A stretch of DNA of 64,000 nucleotides from Lactococcus garvieae (GTDB lineage: Bacteria > Bacillota > Bacilli > Lactobacillales > Streptococcaceae). The notes under the pieces are model-generated. The model ran no database searches and was not told the DNA's origin. It was given only the letters and a program-made list of their open reading frames with translations. The position numbers and the translations under genes are program-made. The DNA lies in NCBI RefSeq assembly GCF_016758115.1, contig NZ_WIVG01000002.1:28973-92972 (forward strand), in the 5' to 3' direction. The stretch's first letter is position 1, and every line of letters starts with the position of its first letter. This document shows, piece by piece, positions 56,794 to 64,000 of this stretch.

Positions 56794-56944
56794 AAGTTCT
56801 CCTATTATTATATGTATATATTGTTATTATATAGTATTTCTAAAGCGATGTGAATTATTTTGTTGCAAAATTTAATCCGGATAGATTATCTTGCCCAGCT
56901 ATGCAGCAGAAAGGAAATAATTTACAAAAAAATTATTTATACTC

Positions 56945-56973
56945 TTGACAAGACAGGTGTGCTTTGATAGAAT
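56945..56973 (+). promoter_or_regulatory. S10 operon promoter
   Basis: TTGACA (56945-56950), a 17-base spacer and an extended -10, TG-A-TAGAAT (56965-56973), near consensus. Confidence 0.9.
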
Positions 56974-56979
56974 AGATAG

Positions 56980-57098
56980 GTGCTGTAAAAATTGCAGTAT
57001 TAGCGATGAAGCGAGAGGTTGCGACACACCCGAAAGTATTGCCATACTTCGGTGTCGGTTTTCCCGCTGAGCTAGCCTATTAACAAATAGACGAAGGA
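56980..57098 (+). promoter_or_regulatory. Structured 5' leader of the S10 operon
   Basis: About 125 transcribed bases precede rpsJ. They fold into a small stem (CTGTAA/TTGCAG, about 56983-56997) and a larger one in which ACACCCGAAAGTA faces TACTTCGGTGT (about 57025-57054), nested between GCGAGAGG and TTTTCCCGC. There is no T run, so it is not a simple terminator. The position suggests ribosomal-protein feedback (L4-type control is known in other bacteria); this is inference. Confidence 0.6.
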
Positions 57099-57104
57099 GA
57101 AAAA

Positions 57105-57413
57105 ATGGCAACTAAAAAAATCCGTATCCGCCTCAAAGCATACGAACATCGTATCCTTGACGCTGCTGCTGAAAAAATTGTAGAAACTGCAAAACGTACA
57201 AACGCAGAAGTAAGTGGTCCAATCCCACTTCCAACTGACCGTAGCGTCTACACAGTTATTCGCGCGACTCACAAATACAAAGACTCACGCGAACAGTTTG
57301 AAATGCGTACACACAAACGTTTGATTGATATCATTGAACCAACACAAAAAACAGTTGATTCATTGATGAAACTTGATCTTCCAAGTGGCGTAAACATCGA
57401 AATTAAATTATAA
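57105..57413 (+). CDS. rpsJ: 30S ribosomal protein S10
   Basis: 102 residues, [19 protein letters not shown] through to the [11 protein letters not shown] tail, complete. S10 is also NusE, the partner of NusG in antitermination. It is the first gene of the S10 operon, with AAGGAG upstream. Confidence 0.97.
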
Positions 57414-57427
57414 GAAAGGTAATTCTC

Positions 57428-58051
57428 ATGTCAAAAGGAATCTTAGGGAAAAAAGTGGGAATGACTCAAATCTTCACAGAAAACGGTGAATTAATTCCCG
57501 TAACTGTGATCGAAGCAACTCCGAACGTAGTACTTCAAACAAAAACTGTCGCTACAGACGGTTACGAAGCTGTTCAAGTTGGTTTCGATGACAAACGTGA
57601 AGTTTTGTCTAACAAACCTGCCAAAGGTCATGTAGCTAAAGCTAACACAGCTCCTAAGCGCTTCATTCGTGAATTCAAAGGGATCGAAGGCTTAGAAGTT
57701 GGCTCAGAAATTAAAGTTGATACTTTCGAAGCTGGAGATGTCGTTGATGTTACCGGTATTTCTAAAGGTAAAGGTTTCCAAGGACCAATCAAACGTTGGG
57801 GACAATCACGCGGGCCAATGGCTCACGGGTCACGTTACCACCGTCGTCCTGGTTCAATGGGACCTGTTGCAGCGAACAGAGTTCCTAAAGGCAAACGCCT
57901 TGCTGGACGTATGGGTAATAAGAAAGTTACTGTACAAAACCTTGTTATCGCTCAAGTGCTTCCAGAACAAAACGTTATCCTTATCAAAGGTAACGTACCT
58001 GGAGCTAAAAAATCATTGATCGTTATCAAATCAGCGATCAAATCTAAATAA
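57428..58051 (+). CDS. rplC: 50S ribosomal protein L3
   Basis: 207 residues, beginning [16 protein letters not shown], with the [20 protein letters not shown] loop that reaches the peptidyl-transferase centre. Standard position after rpsJ. Confidence 0.97.
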   Translation: MSKGILGKKVGMTQIFTENGELIPVTVIEATPNVVLQTKTVATDGYEAVQVGFDDKREVLSNKPAKGHVAKANTAPKRFIREFKGIEGLEVGSEIKVDTFEAGDVVDVTGISKGKGFQGPIKRWGQSRGPMAHGSRYHRRPGSMGPVAANRVPKGKRLAGRMGNKKVTVQNLVIAQVLPEQNVILIKGNVPGAKKSLIVIKSAIKSK

Positions 58052-58073
58052 TAAGGAAAGGAGATAGATTATA

Positions 58074-58700
58074 ATGACAAAAGTATCATTATTTAAACAA
58101 GACGGCACACAAGCTGGTGAAGTAACACTTAACGATGCAGTATTTGGTATCGAACCAAACGAAGCTGTACTATTTGATGTCGTTCTTTCACAACGTGCTA
58201 GTCTCCGTCAAGGTACACACGCTCATAAAAATCGCTCACTTGTATCTGGTGGCGGTAAAAAACCATGGCGTCAAAAAGGAACTGGACGTGCCCGTCAAGG
58301 TTCAATCCGCTCACCACAATTCCGTGGTGGTGGTACTGTCTTCGGTCCTAACCCACGCAGCTATGCTTACAAACTTCCACAAAAAGTACGTCAGTTGGCC
58401 CTCAAGTCAGCATACTCACAAAAAGTTATTGACAACACACTTGTTGCTGTTGACGAACTGAACTTCACGGCACCAAAAACTAGCGAATTTGCTAAGGTTC
58501 TTGAAGCTCTTTCAATTGAGCGTAAAGTACTTGTTGTTCTTCCTAATGAAGGTAACGAATTTGCAGAACTCTCTGCTCGTAACCTTAAAAACGTGAAAGT
58601 ATCGACTGCTAACTCAGTAAGCGTACTCGATCTTGTAAACACTGACAAAGTTCTTGCTACGCAAGCAGCTCTGTCTCAAATTGAGGAGGTTCTTGCATAA
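58074..58700 (+). CDS. rplD: 50S ribosomal protein L4
   Basis: 208 residues; the extended loop [29 protein letters not shown] lines the exit tunnel. In several bacteria L4 also represses its own operon through the mRNA leader. Its stop overlaps the rplW start by one base (TAATG). Confidence 0.97.
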   Translation: MTKVSLFKQDGTQAGEVTLNDAVFGIEPNEAVLFDVVLSQRASLRQGTHAHKNRSLVSGGGKKPWRQKGTGRARQGSIRSPQFRGGGTVFGPNPRSYAYKLPQKVRQLALKSAYSQKVIDNTLVAVDELNFTAPKTSEFAKVLEALSIERKVLVVLPNEGNEFAELSARNLKNVKVSTANSVSVLDLVNTDKVLATQAALSQIEEVLA

Positions 58701-59002
58701 TGTCTCTTTATGATGTAATCCGTAAACCAATTATTACAGAAGCTTCTATGCAAGCAATGGATCAAAAGAAATACACTTTTGAAGTAGATGCTCGCGCACA
58801 CAAACTCCTTATCAAACAAGCTGTTGAAGCAGCATTTGAAGGTGTTCAAGTTGCATCTGTAAACACAATCAGCGTTAAGCCTAAAGCTAAACGTGTGGGT
58901 CGTTATACAGGTTTCAAGCCTGGCTATAAAAAAGCAATCGTCACTTTGACTGAAGGTTCAAAATCTATTGATCTCTTCGGCGAAGGCGAAGACGCAGAAT
59001 AA
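58700..59002 (+). CDS. rplW: 50S ribosomal protein L23
   Basis: 100 residues, [20 protein letters not shown] through to the [17 protein letters not shown] region. It forms the tunnel-exit docking site for trigger factor and SRP. GAGGAGG lies within the end of rplD. Confidence 0.96.
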   Translation: MSLYDVIRKPIITEASMQAMDQKKYTFEVDARAHKLLIKQAVEAAFEGVQVASVNTISVKPKAKRVGRYTGFKPGYKKAIVTLTEGSKSIDLFGEGEDAE

Positions 59003-59017
59003 TAAAGGAGGAAAATC

Positions 59018-59851
59018 GTGGGAATTAAAGTTTACAAACCAACCACAAACGGTCGTCGTAACATGACTGGTAGCGATTTTGCAGAAATCACTACAAGTAC
59101 TCCTGAAAAGAGCTTGCTTGTAAGTCTTAGCAAAAAAGCTGGTCGTAATAACCTTGGCCGCATTACAGTACGTCACCACGGTGGCGGACACAAACGTAAA
59201 TACCGCTTGGTCGACTTCAAACGTACAACTGATAACGTAAAAGCTAAAGTTGCTACTATAGAGTATGATCCAAACCGCTCAGCTAATATCGCCCTTATCG
59301 TATACGAAAATGGGATTAAGTCATATATCCTTGCACCTAAAGGTCTTGAAGTTGGTATGACTGTTGTATCTGGTCCTGAATCAGACATTAAAGTTGGTAA
59401 TGCATTGCCACTTGCTAACATCCCAGTTGGTACTTTCATCCACAACATTGAGTTGAAACCAGGTAAAGGTGGACAGCTCGTACGTTCAGCTGGTACGTCT
59501 GCACAAGTCCTTGGTACAGAAGGTAAATACACACTTGTTCGTCTTCAATCAGGCGAAATGCGTATGATTCTTTCAACTTGTCGCGCTACAGTTGGTACAG
59601 TTGGTAACGAACAACACAACTTGATCAACTATGGTAAGGCTGGTCGTACACGTTGGCGTGGTATTCGTCCAACAGTTCGTGGTTCTGTAATGAACCCGAA
59701 TGATCACCCACACGGTGGTGGTGAAGGTAAACAACCTGTTGGTCGTAAGTCACCAATGACACCATGGGGCAAACCAGCTCTTGGTCTCAAAACGCGTAAC
59801 AAAAATGCACGTTCTAACAAACTTATTGTTAAACGTATCAACGATAAATAA
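59018..59851 (+). CDS. rplB: 50S ribosomal protein L2
   Basis: 277 residues from GTG at 59018 (AAAGGAGGA upstream). [18 protein letters not shown] starts the protein, and the catalytic-centre-proximal [14 protein letters not shown] is intact near the C terminus. An unusually long structured gap separates it from rpsS. Confidence 0.97.
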   Translation: MGIKVYKPTTNGRRNMTGSDFAEITTSTPEKSLLVSLSKKAGRNNLGRITVRHHGGGHKRKYRLVDFKRTTDNVKAKVATIEYDPNRSANIALIVYENGIKSYILAPKGLEVGMTVVSGPESDIKVGNALPLANIPVGTFIHNIELKPGKGGQLVRSAGTSAQVLGTEGKYTLVRLQSGEMRMILSTCRATVGTVGNEQHNLINYGKAGRTRWRGIRPTVRGSVMNPNDHPHGGGEGKQPVGRKSPMTPWGKPALGLKTRNKNARSNKLIVKRINDK

Positions 59852-59896
59852 TTTTTCAATATGCTTACAGATGTAAGCGTTGGAAAGATAGTCCTG

Positions 59897-59967
59897 AGGC
59901 GCTTTCTCGGCGTCTTGCTAAAATTGATAAAATTTGTCAACTTTAGCAAGATGTCGAGAAGATGTCT
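59897..59967 (+). other. Very long hairpin in the rplB-rpsS gap
   Basis: Bases 59897-59927 pair with 59937-59967 over 31 positions: 24 Watson-Crick, five G-U and two mismatches, around a nine-base loop. A second perfect stem, GCTTAC-AGAT-GTAAGC, lies just upstream (about 59863-59878). There is no T run after it, and rpsS must be expressed, so it is not an ordinary terminator. The many G-U pairs suggest function as RNA. Confidence 0.8.
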
Positions 59968-60034
59968 ATATTTTATCCGCCAACCTGGCCCTGGCAGCCA
60001 GCGTGGTATCAAATTTAAAGGAGAACTCAAAAAT

Positions 60035-60313
60035 ATGAGTCGTAGTCTTAAGAAGGGGCCTTTCGCTGATGAGCATTTGATGAAAAAAGTCGAAGCTCAA
60101 GAAAACGCCGAAAAGAAATCTGTGATTAAAACTTGGTCACGTCGTTCTACAATCTATCCTAATTTTGTAGGACTTACAATTGCTGTTTACGATGGACGCA
60201 AGCACGTTCCTGTTTATGTTCAAGAAGATATGGTTGGACACAAATTAGGTGAATTTGCACCAACTCGTACATACCGTGGTCACGCTGCTGACGACAAGAA
60301 AACTAGACGTTAA
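60035..60313 (+). CDS. rpsS: 30S ribosomal protein S19
   Basis: 92 residues from the ATG at 60035, [19 protein letters not shown], complete. The longer frame opening at 59861 reads through the intergenic hairpin and is not part of the protein. AAAGGAGA lies 10-12 bases upstream. Confidence 0.97.
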   Translation: MSRSLKKGPFADEHLMKKVEAQENAEKKSVIKTWSRRSTIYPNFVGLTIAVYDGRKHVPVYVQEDMVGHKLGEFAPTRTYRGHAADDKKTRR

Positions 60314-60328
60314 TAGGAGGAGAACAAA

Positions 60329-60676
60329 ATGGCAGAAATTACTTCAGCTAAAGCAACTGCAAGAACAGTTCGCGTTTCACCTCGTAAAACTCGTCTGGCT
60401 ACAGACTTGATTCGTGGTAAACGTGTTGCGGATGCAATTGCAATCTTGAAATTTACACCGACTAAAGGTGCTGCAGAAGTTCTTAAAGTAATGAACTCAG
60501 CTATTGCTAATGCAGAAAATAACTTTGGTCTTGAAAAAGCTAACTTGGTAGTTAGCGAAACTTTCGTCAACGAAGGACCAACAATGAAACGTTTCCGTCC
60601 ACGTGCGAAAGGTTCAGCTTCACCAATCAACAAACGTACTAGCCACATTACAGTAGTAGTGGCTGAGAAAGAATAA
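60329..60676 (+). CDS. rplV: 50S ribosomal protein L22
   Basis: 115 residues with [22 protein letters not shown] and the tunnel hairpin [24 protein letters not shown]. Macrolide-resistance changes in other species map to this hairpin; nothing unusual is seen here. AGGAGG upstream. Confidence 0.97.
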   Translation: MAEITSAKATARTVRVSPRKTRLATDLIRGKRVADAIAILKFTPTKGAAEVLKVMNSAIANAENNFGLEKANLVVSETFVNEGPTMKRFRPRAKGSASPINKRTSHITVVVAEKE

Positions 60677-60688
60677 GGAGGTAAAATC

Positions 60689-61342
60689 GTGGGTCAAAAA
60701 ATTCATCCAATTGGTATGCGTGTTGGCGTTATTCGCGACTGGGATGCCAAATGGTATGCTGAGAAAGAATATGCGGATTACCTTCACGAAGACTTGGCTA
60801 TTCGCCAGCTTATCCAAACAAAACTTGCTGATGCTTCAGTCTCACTTATCGAAACTGAACGTGCGGTAAACAAAGTTATCGTTACTTTGCACACTGCAAA
60901 ACCAGGTATGGTTATCGGTAAATCTGGAGCTAATGTTGATGCACTTCGTGCAGAACTCAACAAGCTTACTGGTAAACAAGTTCACATCAATATCGTTGAG
61001 ATTAAACGTCCTGACTTGGATGCTCACTTGGTTGGTGAAGGAATTGCTAAACAACTTGAAGCACGTATCGCTTTCCGTCGTGCTCAAAAACAAGCTATCC
61101 AACGCGCTATGCGTGCAGGAGCTAAAGGGATTAAAACTCAAGTATCTGGTCGTTTGAATGGTGCGGATATCGCCCGTGCAGAAGGATACTCTGAAGGTAC
61201 AGTTCCACTCCACACATTGCGTGCGGATATCGATTACGCTTGGGAAGAAGCAGACACTACTTACGGTAAACTCGGCGTTAAAGTTTGGATCTACCGTGGT
61301 GAAGTTCTCCCAACTAAAAAATCTGCGAAAGGAGAAAAGTAA
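60689..61342 (+). CDS. rpsC: 30S ribosomal protein S3
   Basis: 217 residues from GTG at 60689 (AAGGAGG upstream). The KH domain [18 protein letters not shown] and the C-terminal part [20 protein letters not shown] are complete. S3 lines the mRNA entry channel. Confidence 0.97.
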   Translation: MGQKIHPIGMRVGVIRDWDAKWYAEKEYADYLHEDLAIRQLIQTKLADASVSLIETERAVNKVIVTLHTAKPGMVIGKSGANVDALRAELNKLTGKQVHINIVEIKRPDLDAHLVGEGIAKQLEARIAFRRAQKQAIQRAMRAGAKGIKTQVSGRLNGADIARAEGYSEGTVPLHTLRADIDYAWEEADTTYGKLGVKVWIYRGEVLPTKKSAKGEK

Positions 61343-61345
61343 TCC

Positions 61346-61762
61346 ATGTTAGTACCAAAACGTGTAAAACACCGTCGTGAATTCCGCGGTAAAATGCGTG
61401 GCGAAGCTAAAGGCGGTAAAGAAATCGCATTCGGTGAATATGGTCTTCAAGCGACTACATCTCACTGGATCACTAACCGTCAGATTGAAGCAGCCCGTAT
61501 TGCTATGACGCGTTACATGAAACGTAACGGTCAAGTTTGGATTAAAATCTTCCCTCACAAATCATACACAGCCAAAGCTATTGGTGTGCGTATGGGTTCA
61601 GGGAAAGGTGCTCCTGAAGGTTGGGTATCACCAGTTAAACGTGGCAAAATCATGTTTGAAATTGCTGGTGTAAGTGAAGAAGTAGCACGCGAAGCTTTGC
61701 GTCTTGCCTCTCACAAACTTCCAGTCAAGACTAAATTTGTAAAACGAGGTGACGCAGAATGA
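61346..61762 (+). CDS. rplP: 50S ribosomal protein L16
   Basis: 138 residues, [19 protein letters not shown], then [25 protein letters not shown] and [15 protein letters not shown]. It overlaps rpmC by four bases (ATGA). Confidence 0.97.
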   Translation: MLVPKRVKHRREFRGKMRGEAKGGKEIAFGEYGLQATTSHWITNRQIEAARIAMTRYMKRNGQVWIKIFPHKSYTAKAIGVRMGSGKGAPEGWVSPVKRGKIMFEIAGVSEEVAREALRLASHKLPVKTKFVKRGDAE

Positions 61763-61968
61763 AATTGAACGAAACAAAATCACTTCTCAAAGATCTCCGT
61801 GCTTTGTCAATCGACGAATTGGCTACACGCGAAGCTGAATTGAAAAAAGAATTGTTTGAACTTCGTTTCCAAGCTGCAGCTGGTCGTCTCGAAAACACAG
61901 CGAAACTTGACGAAGTGAAGAAAACAATTGCACGTGTTAAAACTGTGCAACGCGAATTGACTAAATAG
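61759..61968 (+). CDS. rpmC: 50S ribosomal protein L29
   Basis: 69 residues, an all-helical L29 ([28 protein letters not shown]). It is coupled to rplP by stop-start overlap. Confidence 0.96.
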   Translation: MKLNETKSLLKDLRALSIDELATREAELKKELFELRFQAAAGRLENTAKLDEVKKTIARVKTVQRELTK

Positions 61969-61986
61969 ATCGGGAGAAATACATAA

Positions 61987-62247
61987 ATGGAACGTAATCA
62001 ACGTAAAGTTTATCAAGGCCGCGTGGTTTCAGACAAAATGGATAAGACTATCACCGTTGTCGTAGAAACTAAACGTAACCACCCAGTCTATGGTAAACGC
62101 ATTAACTACTCTAAAAAATACAAAGCTCATGACGAAAACAATACTGCCAAAACTGGTGATATCGTACGTATCATGGAAACTCGTCCACTTTCAAAAGACA
62201 AACGTTTCCGCTTGATTGAAATCGTTGAAGAAGCTGTAATTATCTAA
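61987..62247 (+). CDS. rpsQ: 30S ribosomal protein S17
   Basis: 86 residues, [26 protein letters not shown] fold, complete. GGGAGAAA upstream. Confidence 0.96.
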   Translation: MERNQRKVYQGRVVSDKMDKTITVVVETKRNHPVYGKRINYSKKYKAHDENNTAKTGDIVRIMETRPLSKDKRFRLIEIVEEAVII

Positions 62248-62269
62248 GCTATACTAGGAGGAAAAAAGC

Positions 62270-62638
62270 ATGATTCAAACAGAAAGCCGTTTGAAAGTTG
62301 CAGATAACTCTGGTGCCAAAGAAATCTTGACTATCCGTGTACTCGGTGGCTCAAGCCGTAAATTCGCTGGTATTGGTGATGTTATCGTAGCTACAGTAAA
62401 ATCAGCTGCCCCTGGTGGAGCTGTTAAAAAAGGTGAAGTTGTTAAAGCTGTTATCGTTCGTACTAAATCTGGTGCTAAACGTCCTGATGGATCTTACATC
62501 AAGTTTGATGAAAACGCAGCAGTTATTATCCGTGACGATAAAACACCTAGAGGAACACGTATCTTTGGCCCAGTAGCTCGTGAACTTCGTGAAGCTGGTT
62601 ATATGAAGATTGTTTCTTTGGCACCTGAGGTTCTCTAA
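62270..62638 (+). CDS. rplN: 50S ribosomal protein L14
   Basis: 122 residues, [20 protein letters not shown] through to [11 protein letters not shown], complete. AGGAGG upstream. A 166-base structured gap follows before rplX. Confidence 0.97.
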   Translation: MIQTESRLKVADNSGAKEILTIRVLGGSSRKFAGIGDVIVATVKSAAPGGAVKKGEVVKAVIVRTKSGAKRPDGSYIKFDENAAVIIRDDKTPRGTRIFGPVARELREAGYMKIVSLAPEVL

Positions 62639-62653
62639 TATCTAGAGGAGTTC

Positions 62654-62786
62654 GTAAATAAAGGGGACATTGTCCCCTCTGTTTACGTCAAAACTAATAA
62701 AACAAGAAAAATCTAATTTCGCATTTATAAATTCACTTCTATCTTGGATAGAAATAGTCCCCTACGCTGTAGGGTGCCCATAGGGC
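62654..62786 (+). other. Structured gap between rplN and rplX
   Basis: Three compact stems without T runs: AGGGGAC/GTCCCCT with an outer GTAAA/TTTAC (62654-62686), CCCTAC-GCT-GTAGGG (62760-62774) and GCCC-ATA-GGGC (62776-62786). The last two stand in tandem just before the rplX ribosome site (AAAGG). Possible processing or translational control elements. Confidence 0.6.
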
Positions 62787-62804
62787 GTAAGAAAGGAATA
62801 TCAA

Positions 62805-63110
62805 ATGTTTGTAAAAACTGGAGATACTGTAAAGGTTATCGCAGGTAAAGACCGCGGTACAACAGGTAAAGTTATCAAAGCTTTACCAAAAGTGAACAAA
62901 GTCATCGTTGAAGGTGTTGCTATCGTGAAGAAACACCAAAAACCAGACGCTGTTAATCCAAACGGCGCTATCCTTGAAATTGAAGCACCTATCCACGTTT
63001 CTAACGTACAAGTGCTTGATAAAAACGGTGTAGCTGGTCGTGTTGGTTATAAAGAAGTTGACGGCAAAAAAGTTCGTTTCAACAAAAAATCAGGCGAAGT
63101 CCTAGACTAA
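62805..63110 (+). CDS. rplX: 50S ribosomal protein L24
   Basis: 101 residues; the KOW motif [26 protein letters not shown] starts the protein. L24 is an early assembly initiator on 23S rRNA. Confidence 0.97.
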   Translation: MFVKTGDTVKVIAGKDRGTTGKVIKALPKVNKVIVEGVAIVKKHQKPDAVNPNGAILEIEAPIHVSNVQVLDKNGVAGRVGYKEVDGKKVRFNKKSGEVLD

Positions 63111-63129
63111 GACGGGAAGGAGAAAGAAT

Positions 63130-63672
63130 ATGGCTAATCGTTTAAAAGAAAAATACTCTAACGAAGTAGTACCAGCATTGACTGAAAAATTCGGTTATAC
63201 TTCAATCATGGCAGTGCCAAAAGTTGAAAAAATCGTGCTTAACATGGGTGTTGGGGATGCAGTGAGCAACTCAAAAAACCTTGACAAAGCCGTTGCTGAA
63301 TTGGCTTTGATTTCTGGTCAAAAACCATTGATTACTAAAGCTAAAAAATCAATTGCGGCTTTCCGTCTTCGTGAAGGGCAAGCTATCGGTGCGAAAGTAA
63401 CGCTTCGTGGCGAACGTATGTACGAATTTTTGGATAAACTCGTAACTGTTTCTCTTCCACGTGTACGTGACTTCCATGGTGTATCAAATAAAGCATTTGA
63501 TGGACGTGGAAACTACACACTTGGTGTGAAAGAACAATTGATCTTCCCAGAAATTTCATACGATGATGTTGATAAAGTACGTGGTTTGGATGTTGTTATC
63601 GTAACAACTGCGAATACTGACGAAGAATCACGTGAATTGCTTGCTAAACTTGGCATGCCGTTTGCTAAATAA
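63130..63672 (+). CDS. rplE: 50S ribosomal protein L5
   Basis: 180 residues, [37 protein letters not shown] and the [25 protein letters not shown] block. It binds 5S rRNA in the central protuberance. Confidence 0.97.
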   Translation: MANRLKEKYSNEVVPALTEKFGYTSIMAVPKVEKIVLNMGVGDAVSNSKNLDKAVAELALISGQKPLITKAKKSIAAFRLREGQAIGAKVTLRGERMYEFLDKLVTVSLPRVRDFHGVSNKAFDGRGNYTLGVKEQLIFPEISYDDVDKVRGLDVVIVTTANTDEESRELLAKLGMPFAK

Positions 63673-63691
63673 TAGGATAGGAGAATAACTA

Positions 63692-63877
63692 ATGGCTAAA
63701 AAATCTATGGTTGTTAAAAACCAACGCCCTGCAAAATTCTCAACGCAAGCCTACACTCGTTGCGAACGCTGCGGACGCCCGCATTCAGTTTACCGCAAAT
63801 TTAAACTTTGCCGTATCTGTCTTCGTGAGTTGGCTTATAAAGGTCAACTTCCAGGCGTTAAGAAAGCATCTTGGTAA
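63692..63877 (+). CDS. rpsN: 30S ribosomal protein S14, zinc-binding type Z
   Basis: 61 residues with two CxxC pairs (CERC and CRIC), the short zinc-bearing S14 form (RpsZ). The expected next gene, rpsH, does not begin within the remaining 120 bases. Confidence 0.95.
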
Positions 63878-63893
63878 TTTGAATTTTATATAA

Positions 63894-64000
63894 AGGGCAT
63901 CTCTTAGAAATTCTGCTCATGCCCAGACAATTCTTAGAAGGAATTGTAGCTCTAACATATAAAAATGGTTCTGTATAATCTGTGGTGGTAGATTAAAATC
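63894..64000. other. Non-coding end of window after rpsN with hairpins and an IS-end-like sequence
   Basis: GGGCAT and ATGCCC (63896-63925 region) and ACAATTC/GAATTGT (about 63928-63949) can pair. From about 63967 the sequence reads GGTTCTGTATAATCTGTGG, in the style of an insertion-sequence terminal repeat. The identification is tentative because the window ends. Confidence 0.3.

Noticed and set aside
59861..60034. N-terminal extension of S19
   Set aside because: The open frame only translates the intergenic hairpins; the ribosome site and family length set the start at 60035.

Overview
The window looks like chromosome of a low-GC Gram-positive coccus, most probably a Lactococcus. The reasons are the rmlACBD-rgp type rhamnose cell-wall polysaccharide locus, the comGA-GG operon, the secE-nusG and S10 ribosomal blocks, the FakA/Asp23-like pair, extended -10 promoters (TTGACA-17-TGnTAGAAT) and a lipoprotein gene with an AdcR/ZitR-like zinc box. 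The species cannot be fixed from sequence alone; a relative of L. garvieae would fit. No rRNA, tRNA, CRISPR or prophage was seen.

Layout. 1-4.6 kb (mostly minus strand): feoAB iron uptake, a parS-like site, a nested palindrome, fakA with its Asp23-like partner, then ridA on plus. 4.6-7.1 kb: an accessory island with an unusually GC-rich gene for a large exported protein with a SipW/TasA-type signal. It is preceded by a short leader ORF that contains nine ACAAC repeats and ends inside a terminator-like hairpin. 7.3-12.3 kb: MerR regulator plus short-chain dehydrogenase, rpmB, a DUF1129 membrane protein and a CtpE/YoaB-like P-type ATPase.

12.4-38.4 kb is one long co-directional cell-wall polysaccharide locus. 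rmlA, rmlC, rmlB and rmlD make dTDP-L-rhamnose. RgpA/RgpB-like transferases, the RgpC/RgpD ABC exporter and a trimodular RgpF build and export the rhamnan. A polysaccharide pyruvyl transferase, two DUF2142 membrane proteins, several GT2/GT4 enzymes, a polyprenyl-phosphate GT2/DUF2304 pair, an epimerase and a Wzx-like flippase probably make and modify a side polymer. A LicD-family transferase beside a TagD-like cytidylyltransferase suggests phospho-polyol decoration. Next to the locus, flanking guaB in opposite orientations, are two secreted proteins that share a nearly identical triple SLH module, one fused to a GH25 lysozyme and the other to a glycerophosphodiesterase. SLH modules classically bind pyruvylated wall polymers, so locus and neighbours may form one system: a pyruvylated and perhaps glycerophosphorylated polymer with SLH-anchored enzymes on it.

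43.9-56.8 kb: rpsU, the competence pseudopilus operon comGA-GG (with non-AUG starts and a short comGG), a zinc-binding lipoprotein whose predicted mRNA is leaderless, an RluD-family pseudouridine synthase, a bifunctional class A PBP, an OatA-like acyltransferase, rpmG-secE, nusG, a MATE transporter and mscL. 56.9-64 kb: the S10 operon rpsJ-rplC-rplD-rplW-rplB-rpsS-rplV-rpsC-rplP-rpmC-rpsQ-rplN-rplX-rplE-rpsN. It has a structured 5' leader and two long structured gaps (rplB-rpsS and rplN-rplX). The window ends just after rpsN in sequence that may be an insertion-sequence end.
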